A stretch of DNA of 56,791 nt from NCBI RefSeq assembly GCF_006658505.1, contig NZ_VFUZ01000033.1, positions 1 to 56,791 of the forward strand. The letters run 5' to 3'. Every line of letters begins with the position of its first letter. Position 1 is the first letter of the stretch. The notes below the pieces were generated by a model. It saw nothing but the letters and a program-made list of their open reading frames with translations, ran no database searches and was not told the DNA's origin. A program made the position numbers and the translations under genes. Source of the stretch: Mesorhizobium sp. B2-4-15 (GTDB lineage Bacteria; Pseudomonadota; Alphaproteobacteria; Rhizobiales; Rhizobiaceae). Shown here piece by piece: positions 26,949 to 36,633 of the stretch.

Positions 26949-27947
26949 ATGAGCAAGCGTTATAAGTGGGGATTGATTGGAGCGAGCCGGATCGCCGAAG
27001 AGTGGGTGGTACCGGCGATCAACAGCGCTCCCGATAGCGAAGTCACCGCCGTCTTTGCCTCTGATGCCCATCGCGGCCGCGCCTACGCCGCCCGCAATCA
27101 CATCCCTGACGCCTACGAGACGCTCGATGCTTTCCTTCGCGCCGACATCGACGCCGTCTATGTCAGCAACACGAATGAGAAGCATGCCCCGCATGCGATC
27201 GCCGCACTTCGGGCCGGCAAGCACGTGCTGGGGGAAAAACCGATGGCGCTCACGGTCGCCGACGCGGAGGACATGATTTCGGCCGCCGAAACCAACAAGC
27301 GCGTCCTGGGCATCAATCACCACCTGCGCAATATGGCCACCCATATCAGATTGCACGAACTGGTGAAGAGCGGCGAGTTGGGCTCGATCGTTGCGGCCCG
27401 TATGACGTTCGGCGTGCTGCTGCCGGCCGCCAACCGCGGCTGGAGGACCGATTCAGTCGCAGCCGGCGCCGGAGTGTTTTTCGACCTGACCGTCCATGAT
27501 GCGGATCTCCTGCACTACATCCTGGACACGGAAGCGCAGGAGGTTGTCGCCATGACCGCGAACAACGCAATAACCTCGCGGGAGATCGAAGATACCGTGG
27601 CGATTGTCGCGAGGATGAAGACCGGAACAATCGTCCAGATCACTGAAAGTTTCGCCATCGATCATGCCAACACGACGGTCGAGATTTTCGGGACCAAGGC
27701 TTCCGTGTTCGCCGATGACGTGCTCCTGCAGCGCGGCGGCGGCCGGATATTTGTTCGCAGGAGTGGCGAGCAGGTCGAAGAGCGCATCGAGCATATCAAC
27801 GCCTATGACAAGGCCGTTGGCGACTTTAACGCCGCTATCGGCGGGCATGGCTCTCCGAGCGCGACAGGCCACGATGGCTTGAAATCCTTGAAATTTGCCC
27901 TGGCCGCACGGGAAGCCGCCAAGACCGGCAAGTCCGTGCGCCTCTGA
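26949..27947 (+). CDS. Gfo/Idh/MocA family sugar dehydrogenase, paralogue 2
   Basis: This 332-residue NAD(P)-dependent dehydrogenase starts at 26949 (MSKRYKWGLIGAS) behind AGGAAG; the frame runs back to 26883 without a ribosome site. It has the Rossmann motif GLIGASRIAEEW, catalytic Lys in HVLGEKPMALTV, and the C-terminal VFFDLTVHDADLLHY. It resembles the protein at 10859 throughout (for example NHHLRNM in both), so the two arose by duplication and may act on related sugars. It is downstream of the ABC ATPase in the same direction, probably one operon with it and the GntR gene. Confidence 0.94.
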   Translation: MSKRYKWGLIGASRIAEEWVVPAINSAPDSEVTAVFASDAHRGRAYAARNHIPDAYETLDAFLRADIDAVYVSNTNEKHAPHAIAALRAGKHVLGEKPMALTVADAEDMISAAETNKRVLGINHHLRNMATHIRLHELVKSGELGSIVAARMTFGVLLPAANRGWRTDSVAAGAGVFFDLTVHDADLLHYILDTEAQEVVAMTANNAITSREIEDTVAIVARMKTGTIVQITESFAIDHANTTVEIFGTKASVFADDVLLQRGGGRIFVRRSGEQVEERIEHINAYDKAVGDFNAAIGGHGSPSATGHDGLKSLKFALAAREAAKTGKSVRL

Positions 27948-28067
27948 GGCGCGTTGGCATCCATTTGCCGCCCGTTTCGTGGATCTCGAAACCCGGCTGA
28001 ACATCGCGAAATGCAACTGGTAGCCGCAACTTCTGACTGGATCGATCCAAGAAAGCTCAAGTCCGCC

Positions 28068-31000
28068 ATGCGATTGGAAAAGCCCGGCTTTTGCGCACTC
28101 TGCAAATCCAGATGCGGCGCTACATTCATCGTCGAGGATGGACGTCTGACCGGTGCCGCGCCGGCCCCCGCTCATCCGACAGGAAAGTCGCTTTGCGTCA
28201 AAGGCAAAGCGGCCCCTGAGATCCTCTACCACCCCGACAGGTTGAAGACGCCGCTGAAACGGACCAATCCGAAGGGAGACAATGACCCCGGTTGGGTGCC
28301 CGTCTCCTGGCATGAGGCATTGTCCGAGATCGGTGGGCGTCTGCGTGATCTGCGTGACAATCATGGGATGGAAAGCATCGCCGTATCGACAACTACGCCG
28401 AGCGGCACCGCATTGAGCGACGGCGAGGAATGGGTCGAACGGCTGATCCAGACAAGCGGTACGCCGAATTGGGTCAGCACCACCGAGATCTGCAACTGGC
28501 ACAAGGATTTCGCGCACGCATTCACTTTCGGCACCGGCCTGCCCTATCCTGATTACGGCCAGACAGAATTGATCGTGCTGTGGGGCTTCAATCCCAGTTC
28601 CGTCTGGCTCGACCAGGCGACCCAGGTCGCCGCGGCCCGGGCTCGCGGCTGCAAGATCCTCGTGATCGATCCGCGGCGCTTCGGATTCGCCATTGGTGCC
28701 GATCAATGGCTGCGCGTTCGCCCAGGCTCGGACGGTATCCTGGCACTCGGCATCATGCGCCTGTTGATCGAAGATGGCTCCTTCGATCAATCGTTTCTCA
28801 TGCAATGGACCAACGCTTGCTTTCTCGTTCGTGAGGACAATGGCGAGTTCCTGCGCGCCGGTGATCTGACCGCCGCCGCGGAGGATCCGGAGGCATTCGC
28901 CGTGCTCGGCGCGAATGGCCAGCCGGTCTTCGTGCAGCGCAATGGCCGGGAGACCCATATGGTGCTTGCGCAAGCGATGCGTTCCGGCGACGTCACGGTC
29001 GACACAGCAAACGGCTCCGTACGGTGCACCACCGCCTTCGATCAACTTTCCGCCGCCGCCAATCGCCAAGAATTGAGCGAGGTGGCCACACTGACTTGGG
29101 TGCCCGAGGAAGAAATCCGCTCGGCCGCACGAATGATAGGCGTCGCTCGCTCGGTCGCCTACTACACCTGGACTGGCCTTGGCCAACACGCGCAATCCAC
29201 GCAAATCGACCGCGCGCTGGCCACGCTGATGTCCCTCAAAGGATGCTACGACGTGGCGGGCGGCAATGTCGTGCTGCCGGGAGTACCGCGCAATGCCGTC
29301 AGCGGCCCCCGCTTCCTGGATCCGGCGCAGAAAGCCAAGACAATCGGGATCGCCGACAAGCCGCTTGGGCCGCCGGACCAGGGTCGCATCACCGCGCACG
29401 ACTTCTATACGGCGGTGCTCGAAGGGCACCCCTACAAGGTTCGCGGCTTGATCGGCTTCGGTTCGAACCTTGCCGTCGCTCATGCCAATCCGTTGCGCGG
29501 ACGAGACGCGCTGGATGCGCTGGAATTCTACGTTCATTGTGACGTGTTCGAGAACCCAAGCGCGCGCTCCGCCGACTTTCTGTTGCCAGTAAACACACCC
29601 TGGGAGCGTGACGCGCTGAGAGTAGGCTTCGGCTCAGGACTGGCCGCTCAGGAGCATGTGCAATTGCGGCAACAGGTTGTGCCCTCGGCGGGGGACTCCC
29701 GATCCGATGCGGAGATAGCTTTTGCCCTCGCCGAACAACTCGGGCTAGGCGATCAGTTCTTCGGCGGCAGCATCGAGGCCGCTCGTTCCTATATTCTCGA
29801 ACCGAGCGGGATCACGCTCGATCAGTTGAGGAATTGCCCGGAAGGCATCCGCTATCCGCTGGTACAGCGTTATCGAAAATATGCCGAGCCGACCCAACAA
29901 GGGGTGAGTGGCTTTGCCACCGAGACCGGTCAGGTCGAACTCTATTCGGCCCTGTTGCATCGCCATGGGCAGCCAGCGGTCCCGACCTTCGATCCGGACG
30001 ACCTTCCTGGAAATGAAACCTACCCATTTGCACTGACCACGGCGAAGACAGGATATTACTGCCATTCGCAGCATCGGCAGGTGCCGTCGCTGCGCAAGCG
30101 GGAACCCGAGCCGACCGTGAACCTCGCGCCTGAAGCCGCCGAAAAGCTTGGCTTGGAAGCCGGCGATTGGGCACAGATAAGCACCCGTCACGGCCAAGCC
30201 CGCATGAAAGTCAAGCTGGACAACAGCCTGGACCAGCGGGTCGTCCGCGCCTCCTATGGCTGGTGGCAGTCAAATACCGCACTTGACCTTCCCGGCTACG
30301 ATGCATTCTCCAACAGCGGCGCGAACTACAATATGCTTGTCGGTAGCGACCAACTTGATCCCGTCAGCGGCGCCGCGGCTCATCGATCGAAATCCTGCAA
30401 TATCGTCCCGATCGGCGCGCGAAGGACTGGCTGGCGCGGCTATCGCACGATGCGGGTGGCAGCGGTCGACAGGATCGCCGAGGGAGTGACGGCAGTCACG
30501 CTGGAGAACATCGACGGCGGCCTTCTGCCGGATTTCGAGCCCGGCCAGCACATCGTGTTGCGGCGCCGGGACGACAGAGACGACCTCATCCGCTGCTACT
30601 CGCTGACCGGACCGGCCGTAGAGCGGCAACGCAGTGCCTATACGATCGCGGTGCGCAAGGTGGCGGCGCCGGCTGGAATTGACGACGTGCCGCCCGGCCG
30701 GATGTCGACGGCCATAAACGATGTTTTGGCCGCGGGCGACGAGATTGACGTGCGGGCGCCATCCGGACGCTTCACGCCCCCGCTTGCCAGCGAGCGCCCC
30801 GTTGTACTTGTCGCCGGCGGCATCGGCATTACCCCATTCCTTTCCTATCTCGAGACGCTGGCTCGACAAGATAAACGCCCGAGAGTCCATCTTGCGTATG
30901 CCAACAGTCTCGCTGCAACGGAAGCGTTTGCCGACCGGCTGTCATCACTTGCGGCGGTGATGCCAGAGTTGACGATCGATCGCTGCTGGAGCCGTGCCGG

Positions 31001-31469
31001 GAAAGAAATCCCAGCCGATGTTCACAACGGACGCCTCGCCATTCGGCATCTGCGGCTCGCGACGTTCGATACAGCGCCGGCGATCTATTTCTGCGGTCCG
31101 CCCGGCATGGTGGCATCGCTCAGGGTAGACCTGGTTCGAGCCGGCCATCCGGATAGCCTGACGTTCGAAGAGGCTTTTGCCGCCATCAGCATCGACCAGG
31201 ATGCGCTGCCGACAGGCCCTTGCTCCGTTACCTTCGTGCGGTCCGGCAAGACGGTGATCTGGGAACGATCCCGCGGTTCGCTTCTCGACCTGGCCGAAGC
31301 CGAAGGCGTGAGGATCACCAGCGGATGCCGCGCCGGCCAATGTGAAAGCTGTGAAGTGCGTATCCTGGACGGCGCGATCTCCTATCGCACGGAGATCGGC
31401 CGTTCCGCGACAGACTCCTGTCTTGCCTGCCAGGCAGTCCCCAGGACCGACCTGCTTGTCGACGCCTAG
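28068..31469 (+). CDS. molybdopterin oxidoreductase fused to an FAD/NAD(P)/2Fe-2S reductase
   Basis: This 1133-residue fusion starts at 28068 (MRLEKPGFCALCKSRCG); a start at 28011 would add 19 residues. Residues 1-60 hold a 4Fe-4S site (C9, C12, C16, C43). About 60-780 form a molybdo-bis-PGD oxidoreductase of the DMSO-reductase family, with a C-terminal dinucleotide-binding domain. About 785-1133 form a phthalate-dioxygenase-reductase-type module: FAD motif RCYSLTGP (842-849), NAD(P) motif GGIGITPF, CGPPGM, and a plant-type 2Fe-2S centre (C1087, C1092, C1095, C1121). Electrons could pass from substrate to NAD or the reverse within one chain. It has no Tat signal, so is cytoplasmic. The substrate is unknown. 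Confidence 0.93.
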   Translation: MRLEKPGFCALCKSRCGATFIVEDGRLTGAAPAPAHPTGKSLCVKGKAAPEILYHPDRLKTPLKRTNPKGDNDPGWVPVSWHEALSEIGGRLRDLRDNHGMESIAVSTTTPSGTALSDGEEWVERLIQTSGTPNWVSTTEICNWHKDFAHAFTFGTGLPYPDYGQTELIVLWGFNPSSVWLDQATQVAAARARGCKILVIDPRRFGFAIGADQWLRVRPGSDGILALGIMRLLIEDGSFDQSFLMQWTNACFLVREDNGEFLRAGDLTAAAEDPEAFAVLGANGQPVFVQRNGRETHMVLAQAMRSGDVTVDTANGSVRCTTAFDQLSAAANRQELSEVATLTWVPEEEIRSAARMIGVARSVAYYTWTGLGQHAQSTQIDRALATLMSLKGCYDVAGGNVVLPGVPRNAVSGPRFLDPAQKAKTIGIADKPLGPPDQGRITAHDFYTAVLEGHPYKVRGLIGFGSNLAVAHANPLRGRDALDALEFYVHCDVFENPSARSADFLLPVNTPWERDALRVGFGSGLAAQEHVQLRQQVVPSAGDSRSDAEIAFALAEQLGLGDQFFGGSIEAARSYILEPSGITLDQLRNCPEGIRYPLVQRYRKYAEPTQQGVSGFATETGQVELYSALLHRHGQPAVPTFDPDDLPGNETYPFALTTAKTGYYCHSQHRQVPSLRKREPEPTVNLAPEAAEKLGLEAGDWAQISTRHGQARMKVKLDNSLDQRVVRASYGWWQSNTALDLPGYDAFSNSGANYNMLVGSDQLDPVSGAAAHRSKSCNIVPIGARRTGWRGYRTMRVAAVDRIAEGVTAVTLENIDGGLLPDFEPGQHIVLRRRDDRDDLIRCYSLTGPAVERQRSAYTIAVRKVAAPAGIDDVPPGRMSTAINDVLAAGDEIDVRAPSGRFTPPLASERPVVLVAGGIGITPFLSYLETLARQDKRPRVHLAYANSLAATEAFADRLSSLAAVMPELTIDRCWSRAGKEIPADVHNGRLAIRHLRLATFDTAPAIYFCGPPGMVASLRVDLVRAGHPDSLTFEEAFAAISIDQDALPTGPCSVTFVRSGKTVIWERSRGSLLDLAEAEGVRITSGCRAGQCESCEVRILDGAISYRTEIGRSATDSCLACQAVPRTDLLVDA

Positions 31470-31491
31470 AAAGGCTTGGACCGCGAATGCG

Positions 31492-33138
31492 CTACGGCGA
31501 CTCCTTTAGAAACCCCGCGGCCCTCTCGCCAATCATGATGCATACGGCGTTGGGATTTCCCGAGATCAGTGTCGGCATGATCGATGCGTCGGCCACACGG
31601 AGTCCGTTGATACCGTGTACGCGAAGGGCCGGATCGACAACCGCCATTGTGTCTTGACCGATGCGGCACGTGCCAGCTGGATGAAGGGCCGCATGCGCGG
31701 TCCGCATACAGAAATTTCTGATGTCCGCGCGTGTCTTCATCGTCGCGGATGGCGTTCGCCGGGCTGCAATATAGCGCTGGATCGCAGGCTTCTCCATGAT
31801 GTCCAGCGCGGCCATGGTGCCTTCGGTCACCGCATCGAGATCGTAGGGATCGGAAAAATAACGGGGTGCTACACGCGGATCGTCCGCGGGGTTCGCACTC
31901 TTGAGCGTGACTTCACCGCGCGAGCGAGGTCGTATCTGCCCGAGGTTGACGGTGCAGCCATTGCCGCCAGGCACGGTATCCACGCCCTCCTCGATACCGG
32001 CCCCCACGACCATGAAGAACTGGACATCGGGGATGGTTTCATTCCGGTTGCCCCACCAGAAGGCGCCACCTTCGATCAGGTTCGAGGAAGCCGGCCCGCC
32101 CCGAAACAAAAGGTAGTTCAGCCCCGCCGCGGCCTTCCAACGCGCTTTCTTGTATTTGTCGTAGCTGTGCGGTCCGTTCAGCTGATAGACCAACGACATC
32201 TCGATATGGTCCTGCAGATTCTGCCCTACGCCTGGCAGATCCGCCTCGACCTGGATGCCATGTTCGCGCAGCGCATCCGCCGGACCTATACCTGACAGCA
32301 TCAAGAGTTTCGGCGAGGCGATTGCGCCCGCCGACAAGATGACCTCGCGTTCGGCGCGCAGAATCCACTTGCGCCCGTTTACGACATACTCGACCCCGGT
32401 CGCCCTACCCTGCTCGACGATAATCCGGCTGACACAGGCACGCGTCTGGACACGCAGGTTCGGACGATGGCGGGCGGGTTTGAGGAAGGCCGTCGCCGCA
32501 CTGCTGCGTCGGCCGTTTCTGGCCGTGATCTGGTAGAGGCCGCATCCGGCCTGATCACCGGAATTGAAATCCTGATTGTAGGGCAGTCCCGCTTGCTGGC
32601 AGGCATGCAGCCATGCGCGCGTCAGCGGATGAATCTGATCGATATCGGAAACCCCGAGAGGGCCTCCGACACCGTGTACCTCGTTGCAAAATCGGTTGTT
32701 GTCCTCCGAGCGCAGGAAGTAGGGCAGCACATCGTCATAGGCCCAGCCCTTTGCACCAAGCTCTTCCCACCCGGCATAATCCGCGGGCACGCCGCGAATG
32801 TAGATCATGGCGTTCACTGAACTCCCGCCGCCCAGCACCCTTGCCTGGACCATCGTGGGCGCCGGATCGCGCGACTGATCGACGGTTGGCTCCCAAGCCA
32901 TTCGCTTCAGCAGGGGCCCTTGGGCCGTCTTGTAGTATGCTCCAGGTATATGGATATACGGATTGACGTCATTCGGCCCCTCTTCCAGCAGAACGACCGA
33001 TACGTCGGCATCCTCGGACATCCGGGAGGCGACGACGCAACCCGTTGAGCCGCCGCCTATTACGATGTAGTCGCACGTGCCGACGACCGTTTGAGATTGC
33101 GGGAGGATTCCCCACCGTGCGGAGCCAAACACCGTCAT
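31492..33138 (-). CDS. GMC-family FAD-dependent alcohol dehydrogenase, copy 2
   Basis: This 548-residue GMC oxidoreductase is closely similar to copy 1. It has the FAD fold VIGGGSTGCVVASRM, signature ARVLGGGSSVNAMIYIRG, catalytic His in LHPAGTCRIG and Asn in LISGNPNAVC. It is the last gene of the leftward block B operon, starting 3 bp after the stop of copy 3, and its end lies 22 bp from the convergent molybdoenzyme gene. The substrate is probably a primary alcohol or sugar hydroxyl; choline is the name often given automatically but nothing here is choline-specific. Confidence 0.94.
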   Translation of the reverse strand: MTVFGSARWGILPQSQTVVGTCDYIVIGGGSTGCVVASRMSEDADVSVVLLEEGPNDVNPYIHIPGAYYKTAQGPLLKRMAWEPTVDQSRDPAPTMVQARVLGGGSSVNAMIYIRGVPADYAGWEELGAKGWAYDDVLPYFLRSEDNNRFCNEVHGVGGPLGVSDIDQIHPLTRAWLHACQQAGLPYNQDFNSGDQAGCGLYQITARNGRRSSAATAFLKPARHRPNLRVQTRACVSRIIVEQGRATGVEYVVNGRKWILRAEREVILSAGAIASPKLLMLSGIGPADALREHGIQVEADLPGVGQNLQDHIEMSLVYQLNGPHSYDKYKKARWKAAAGLNYLLFRGGPASSNLIEGGAFWWGNRNETIPDVQFFMVVGAGIEEGVDTVPGGNGCTVNLGQIRPRSRGEVTLKSANPADDPRVAPRYFSDPYDLDAVTEGTMAALDIMEKPAIQRYIAARRTPSATMKTRADIRNFCMRTAHAALHPAGTCRIGQDTMAVVDPALRVHGINGLRVADASIMPTLISGNPNAVCIMIGERAAGFLKESP

Positions 33139-33141
33139 GGT

Positions 33142-34638
33142 TCACAACGTCCCGATTGCCGCTCCGGCTTTCAGAGCCAGAGCCGCCACGGTCAATGCTG
33201 GGTTCACCGCCGCCGATGTCGGCAGCACGGATGCGTCCGTCACGTAAAGGTTCGCAACGTCGTGCGACCGGCAGATGGGTGACACGACCGATGTTTTTGG
33301 GTCGTTGCCGAGCCTTGCGGTACCACACTGATGCGATGTCGTCTTGCGGCCGAAAGTTCGGGAAAGGACTACCGGGAACCCAGCCTTGCGCATCACTGCC
33401 CGGGTTCTCAGGATCAGCGTCTCATGCGCCTGCATATTGCTGCGAACCCAGTTCATGACGATCCGCCCGTCACGAACGGTCACTCGACTTTCAGGGTTGG
33501 GCAAATCCTCGCTGGTCAGGAACCAGCCGTAGCAGTTGCGCGCGATAAGGCCGGCCAGAAGGCGCGGGAGCATCGGTGCGTTGGCCTTGAGGATATTACC
33601 GGTGATGTGGCCAAGCAGTTGCACATTGCCCAGCGGAAAGCTGCCTTGAGGATCCCTGTTGTAGAAATCATTGAACCCCAGGGTCTTCTGATAGACGGCG
33701 GTGTTTGCCCGAAATGGGTCGATGGCCAGCATCGCCGTCGTGTTGTGGTTCATGAAGTTGCGGCCGAGTTGGTCGGAACTGTTTGCGAGCCCGTTGGGAT
33801 GTGACGCATTTGACGAACGCAGCAACAGTGCCGCGCTTTGGACAGCGCCGGCGGCCACGGCAAAAATGTCGGCGCGTATATTGTGCTCGACACCGTCCTT
33901 GATAAAGAACGCAGCCGTCACCTTCCGCCCGGATTCGTCCGTTTCCAGCCGCTGAACATTCGCTCCCGTGATGAGGGTGACGTTGGGATGAGCCAACGCG
34001 TGGGCGAGCGGGCCGACTTCCGCGTCGATCTTGCCGGCTCCAGTGTTCGGAAAGGCATCCCAGCCCGTCTGTGCCCGGCGTAGCCATTGCTCGATATCCA
34101 CGGCAAGAGGCAGACTCGACGGGTGGATGCCGGCTTTACGAAGGCGTTTGCGCAGCGCTGCGACGGACGGCTCGTCGGGAACGGGAGGAAAGCCGTACGG
34201 GCGGGTGTGTGGAGGCTCCGTGGGATCCTGCCCGGCATCGCCGCGTACCCTGAAGATCGTCTCGGCGCGCTCGTACCAGGGCTCAAGCTCGGCATAGGCG
34301 ATGGGCCAACCGGGCGAGCGCCCTCCCATATGATCTCGCGGGGTGAAATCTTCCTGCCTGTAGCGGTACAGAACGGCGCCGAAGAACTTGGAATTGCCGC
34401 CGACAAAGTAGTAGTTGCCGGGCAGAAATGTCTCCCCATCCGTTCCTGCCCATTCCTCGCCAGACTTGTAGAAACCTTTCTGGAAGATGGCGACGTCGTC
34501 GCGCGCCTCGGGCGTGTCCTTAAGGTGTTCACCTCGCTCGAGGATGACGATGCGCCTTCCGGTTTCAGCAAGGCTATACGCAAGCGAGCTGCCGCCGATG
34601 CCCGAACCGACAATGACTATATCCGCCTGGTGTTCCAT
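33142..34638 (-). CDS. GMC-family FAD-dependent oxidoreductase, copy 3 (different subfamily)
   Basis: This 498-residue flavoprotein starts at 34638 (MEHQADIVIVGSGIGGSS), 7 bp after the ATPase stop. FAD fold IVGSGIGGSSLAYSL; then YYFVGGNSKFFGAVLYRYR in place of the usual GGSS-N signature; catalytic His in SHQCGTARLG and Asn in AAVNPALTV. It differs from copies 1 and 2 and is nearer to the subfamily that includes glucoside/gluconate-type dehydrogenases working with separate electron acceptors. No small-subunit or cytochrome c partner is adjacent. It might deliver electrons to the cytochrome b561-like protein at 23784, which is speculation. Confidence 0.9.
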   Translation of the reverse strand: MEHQADIVIVGSGIGGSSLAYSLAETGRRIVILERGEHLKDTPEARDDVAIFQKGFYKSGEEWAGTDGETFLPGNYYFVGGNSKFFGAVLYRYRQEDFTPRDHMGGRSPGWPIAYAELEPWYERAETIFRVRGDAGQDPTEPPHTRPYGFPPVPDEPSVAALRKRLRKAGIHPSSLPLAVDIEQWLRRAQTGWDAFPNTGAGKIDAEVGPLAHALAHPNVTLITGANVQRLETDESGRKVTAAFFIKDGVEHNIRADIFAVAAGAVQSAALLLRSSNASHPNGLANSSDQLGRNFMNHNTTAMLAIDPFRANTAVYQKTLGFNDFYNRDPQGSFPLGNVQLLGHITGNILKANAPMLPRLLAGLIARNCYGWFLTSEDLPNPESRVTVRDGRIVMNWVRSNMQAHETLILRTRAVMRKAGFPVVLSRTFGRKTTSHQCGTARLGNDPKTSVVSPICRSHDVANLYVTDASVLPTSAAVNPALTVAALALKAGAAIGTL

Positions 34639-34645
34639 GGGCCCC

Positions 34646-35746
34646 TCAGTCAATTCGGTCTTCGGTGACAGCATCGAACAGGACGATCTTGGTCGTGTCG
34701 ACCGTCAGGGTCGCTGATTTTCGCGCCTCTACCGTCTTCGGCGGAACACGTGCCGTGACTTCGACACCGCCAATCTGGAAGAGCGCCAGTGTGTCTGGAC
34801 CGGTCGGCTCGACGACATCGATGTGGACCGAAATTGTCCTGCCTGGTTTTCCGTCGGAAACCGTGAACAGTTCCGGCCGGATACCGACAAGAACGTTTTG
34901 GCCATTGAATTTCGTGGCGTTTTCCTTCGCGATTGGAATTCCGGAAATGCGCGCGGGCTTTTCATTTGGAATGTCGAAAACCGCGACGGCACCCGCGCCA
35001 TCGACCGCCAGCCTTGCTGGAATCAAACTCATCGAGGGTGAGCCGACAAACTTGGCGACGTAGGTATTGGCCGGTCGGTCGTAGACCACCTGCGGATCGT
35101 CCAGTTGCTGGACAACTCCATCCTTCATCACGGCAACCCGGGTTGCCAGCGTCATGGCCTCGATCTGGTCATGGGTTACATAGACTATTGTCGTGCCCAG
35201 GCGCTGATGGAGCCGTTTAATCTCGGTTCGCATATCAACGCGCAGTTTGGCATCAAGGTTTGACAGCGGCTCGTCGAACAGAAACAGCTTCGGGTCACGC
35301 ACAACGGCACGCCCCATGGCTACGCGCTGGCGCTGGCCACCGGAAAGCTGGCTCGGACGGCGGTCCAGTAAATGTTTCATCTGCAGCATCTCAGCCGCGG
35401 CAAGCGTTGCCTTCGCCCGTTCAGCCGGCTGTACGCCGCGGATCTTCATTCCGAACTCGATGTTCTGGCGCACCGTCATGGTCGGATAGAGCGCATAGGA
35501 TTGGAACACCATGGCGATGTCGCGATCCTTTGGCGGCAGATCGTTGACAACGTCGTTTGCAATCCGGATTTCGCCCGAGGTGACGCTTTCCAGCCCGGCG
35601 ATCATACTGAGGAGCGTTGACTTACCGCATCCGGAGGGTCCGAGAAGAACGAGAAAGTCTCCATCGGCGATCGAAATACTGACCCCCTTCAAAACTTCAA
35701 CAGAGCCGAAGGATTTTCGAACGCGATCGATTTCGAGAGTTGCCAT
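34646..35746 (-). CDS. sugar ABC transporter ATPase (UgpC/MsmK type), system B
   Basis: This 366-residue nucleotide-binding subunit has Walker A (GPSGCGKST), LSGGQRQR, Walker B (LFLFDEPLSNLDAKLR), switch His in VYVTHDQIEA, and the C-terminal regulatory OB fold (VGIRPELF). It follows the permease gene at 35752 with only 5 bp between, completing the binding protein, two permeases and ATPase of system B. It is similar to the solitary ATPase at 25730 but the two are clearly distinct in the C-terminal domain. Confidence 0.97.
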   Translation of the reverse strand: MATLEIDRVRKSFGSVEVLKGVSISIADGDFLVLLGPSGCGKSTLLSMIAGLESVTSGEIRIANDVVNDLPPKDRDIAMVFQSYALYPTMTVRQNIEFGMKIRGVQPAERAKATLAAAEMLQMKHLLDRRPSQLSGGQRQRVAMGRAVVRDPKLFLFDEPLSNLDAKLRVDMRTEIKRLHQRLGTTIVYVTHDQIEAMTLATRVAVMKDGVVQQLDDPQVVYDRPANTYVAKFVGSPSMSLIPARLAVDGAGAVAVFDIPNEKPARISGIPIAKENATKFNGQNVLVGIRPELFTVSDGKPGRTISVHIDVVEPTGPDTLALFQIGGVEVTARVPPKTVEARKSATLTVDTTKIVLFDAVTEDRID

Positions 35747-35751
35747 CGAGG

Positions 35752-36633
35752 TTACCCTTTCACTGCGCCGGCTGTCAGGCCCCGCACGAAGTAGCGGCCC
35801 GCGACGATGTAAACGATGAGTGTGGGAAGACCGGCGATCATGGCGGCGGCCATGTCGACATTGTATTCCTTGCGTCCCATTGAGACGTTGACGACATTGT
35901 TGAGCGCCACGGTGATGGGAGCATTTTCGCCGGCCGTGAACGAGACTCCGAAAAGGTAGTCGTTCCAGATTTGGGTGAACTGCCAGATGCAGGACACAAC
36001 GATGATCGGCAGGGCGGTCGGCAACATGATGGACACGAAGATCCGCATGAAACCCGCCCCGTCGATCTGCGCCGCCTTCACAAGCTCATCCGGCACACCA
36101 ACGAAATAGTTTCGGAAAAACAGGGTCGTGAATGCGATGCCGTAGACAGTGTGGACCAGCACCAGCCCGGCAAGTGTGCCGGCGAGGCCAAGGAAGCCCA
36201 AGGTTTGTGCCATTGGCAGGATCACGGCCTGGAACGGCAGGAAGCAGCCAAACAGCAAGATTCCGAAAATGAAGTTGGAACCTGGAAATCTCCATTTGGT
36301 GATCACGTAGCCGTTGATGGCACCTATTCCGGTCGACAGGATGACGGCAGGAACCACCATGATCAGAGAGTTGATGAAATAGGGTTTCAAGCCCTTGCAG
36401 GCGGTCCCATTGCAGGCTTCTGACCAGGCGCTTCGCCAGGCGTCGAAGGTGATTTCCTTCGGCAGCCCGATGAAAGAGCCGGCATAGATTTCGTCCAGGT
36501 GCTTTACCGAAGTCGTGATGATGACCCAGAGCGGCATGAGATAGAACGCGGCCAGACACAGCAAGCCGCCATATATGAGCGCGCGGCCGGTGGCGTGCTG
36601 CCGATGCCGAGACCTGACATTAGCAGCCATCAC
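35752..36633 (-). CDS. sugar ABC transporter inner-membrane permease (MalG type), system B
   Basis: This 293-residue membrane subunit has the coupling loop DELVKAAQIDGAGFMRIFVS. It overlaps the preceding permease gene by 14 bp; a second ATG three bases downstream is an equally possible start. It is strongly similar to the system A protein at 7167 in segments such as VHTVYGIAFTTLFFRNYF and IWNDYLFGVSFT, showing that systems A and B are paralogous. Confidence 0.96.
   Translation of the reverse strand: MMAANVRSRHRQHATGRALIYGGLLCLAAFYLMPLWVIITTSVKHLDEIYAGSFIGLPKEITFDAWRSAWSEACNGTACKGLKPYFINSLIMVVPAVILSTGIGAINGYVITKWRFPGSNFIFGILLFGCFLPFQAVILPMAQTLGFLGLAGTLAGLVLVHTVYGIAFTTLFFRNYFVGVPDELVKAAQIDGAGFMRIFVSIMLPTALPIIVVSCIWQFTQIWNDYLFGVSFTAGENAPITVALNNVVNVSMGRKEYNVDMAAAMIAGLPTLIVYIVAGRYFVRGLTAGAVKG

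Noticed and set aside
28011..28067. Upstream start for the molybdoenzyme (ATG 28011)
   Set aside because: Relatives begin close to the Cys motif as in MRLEKPGFC, and no better ribosome site supports the longer form; kept only as an alternative.
27453..29537. 694-codon minus-strand frame over two plus-strand genes
   Set aside because: It covers parts of a Gfo/Idh/MocA gene and the molybdoenzyme gene, both with conserved motifs; the antisense product has no recognisable domain.
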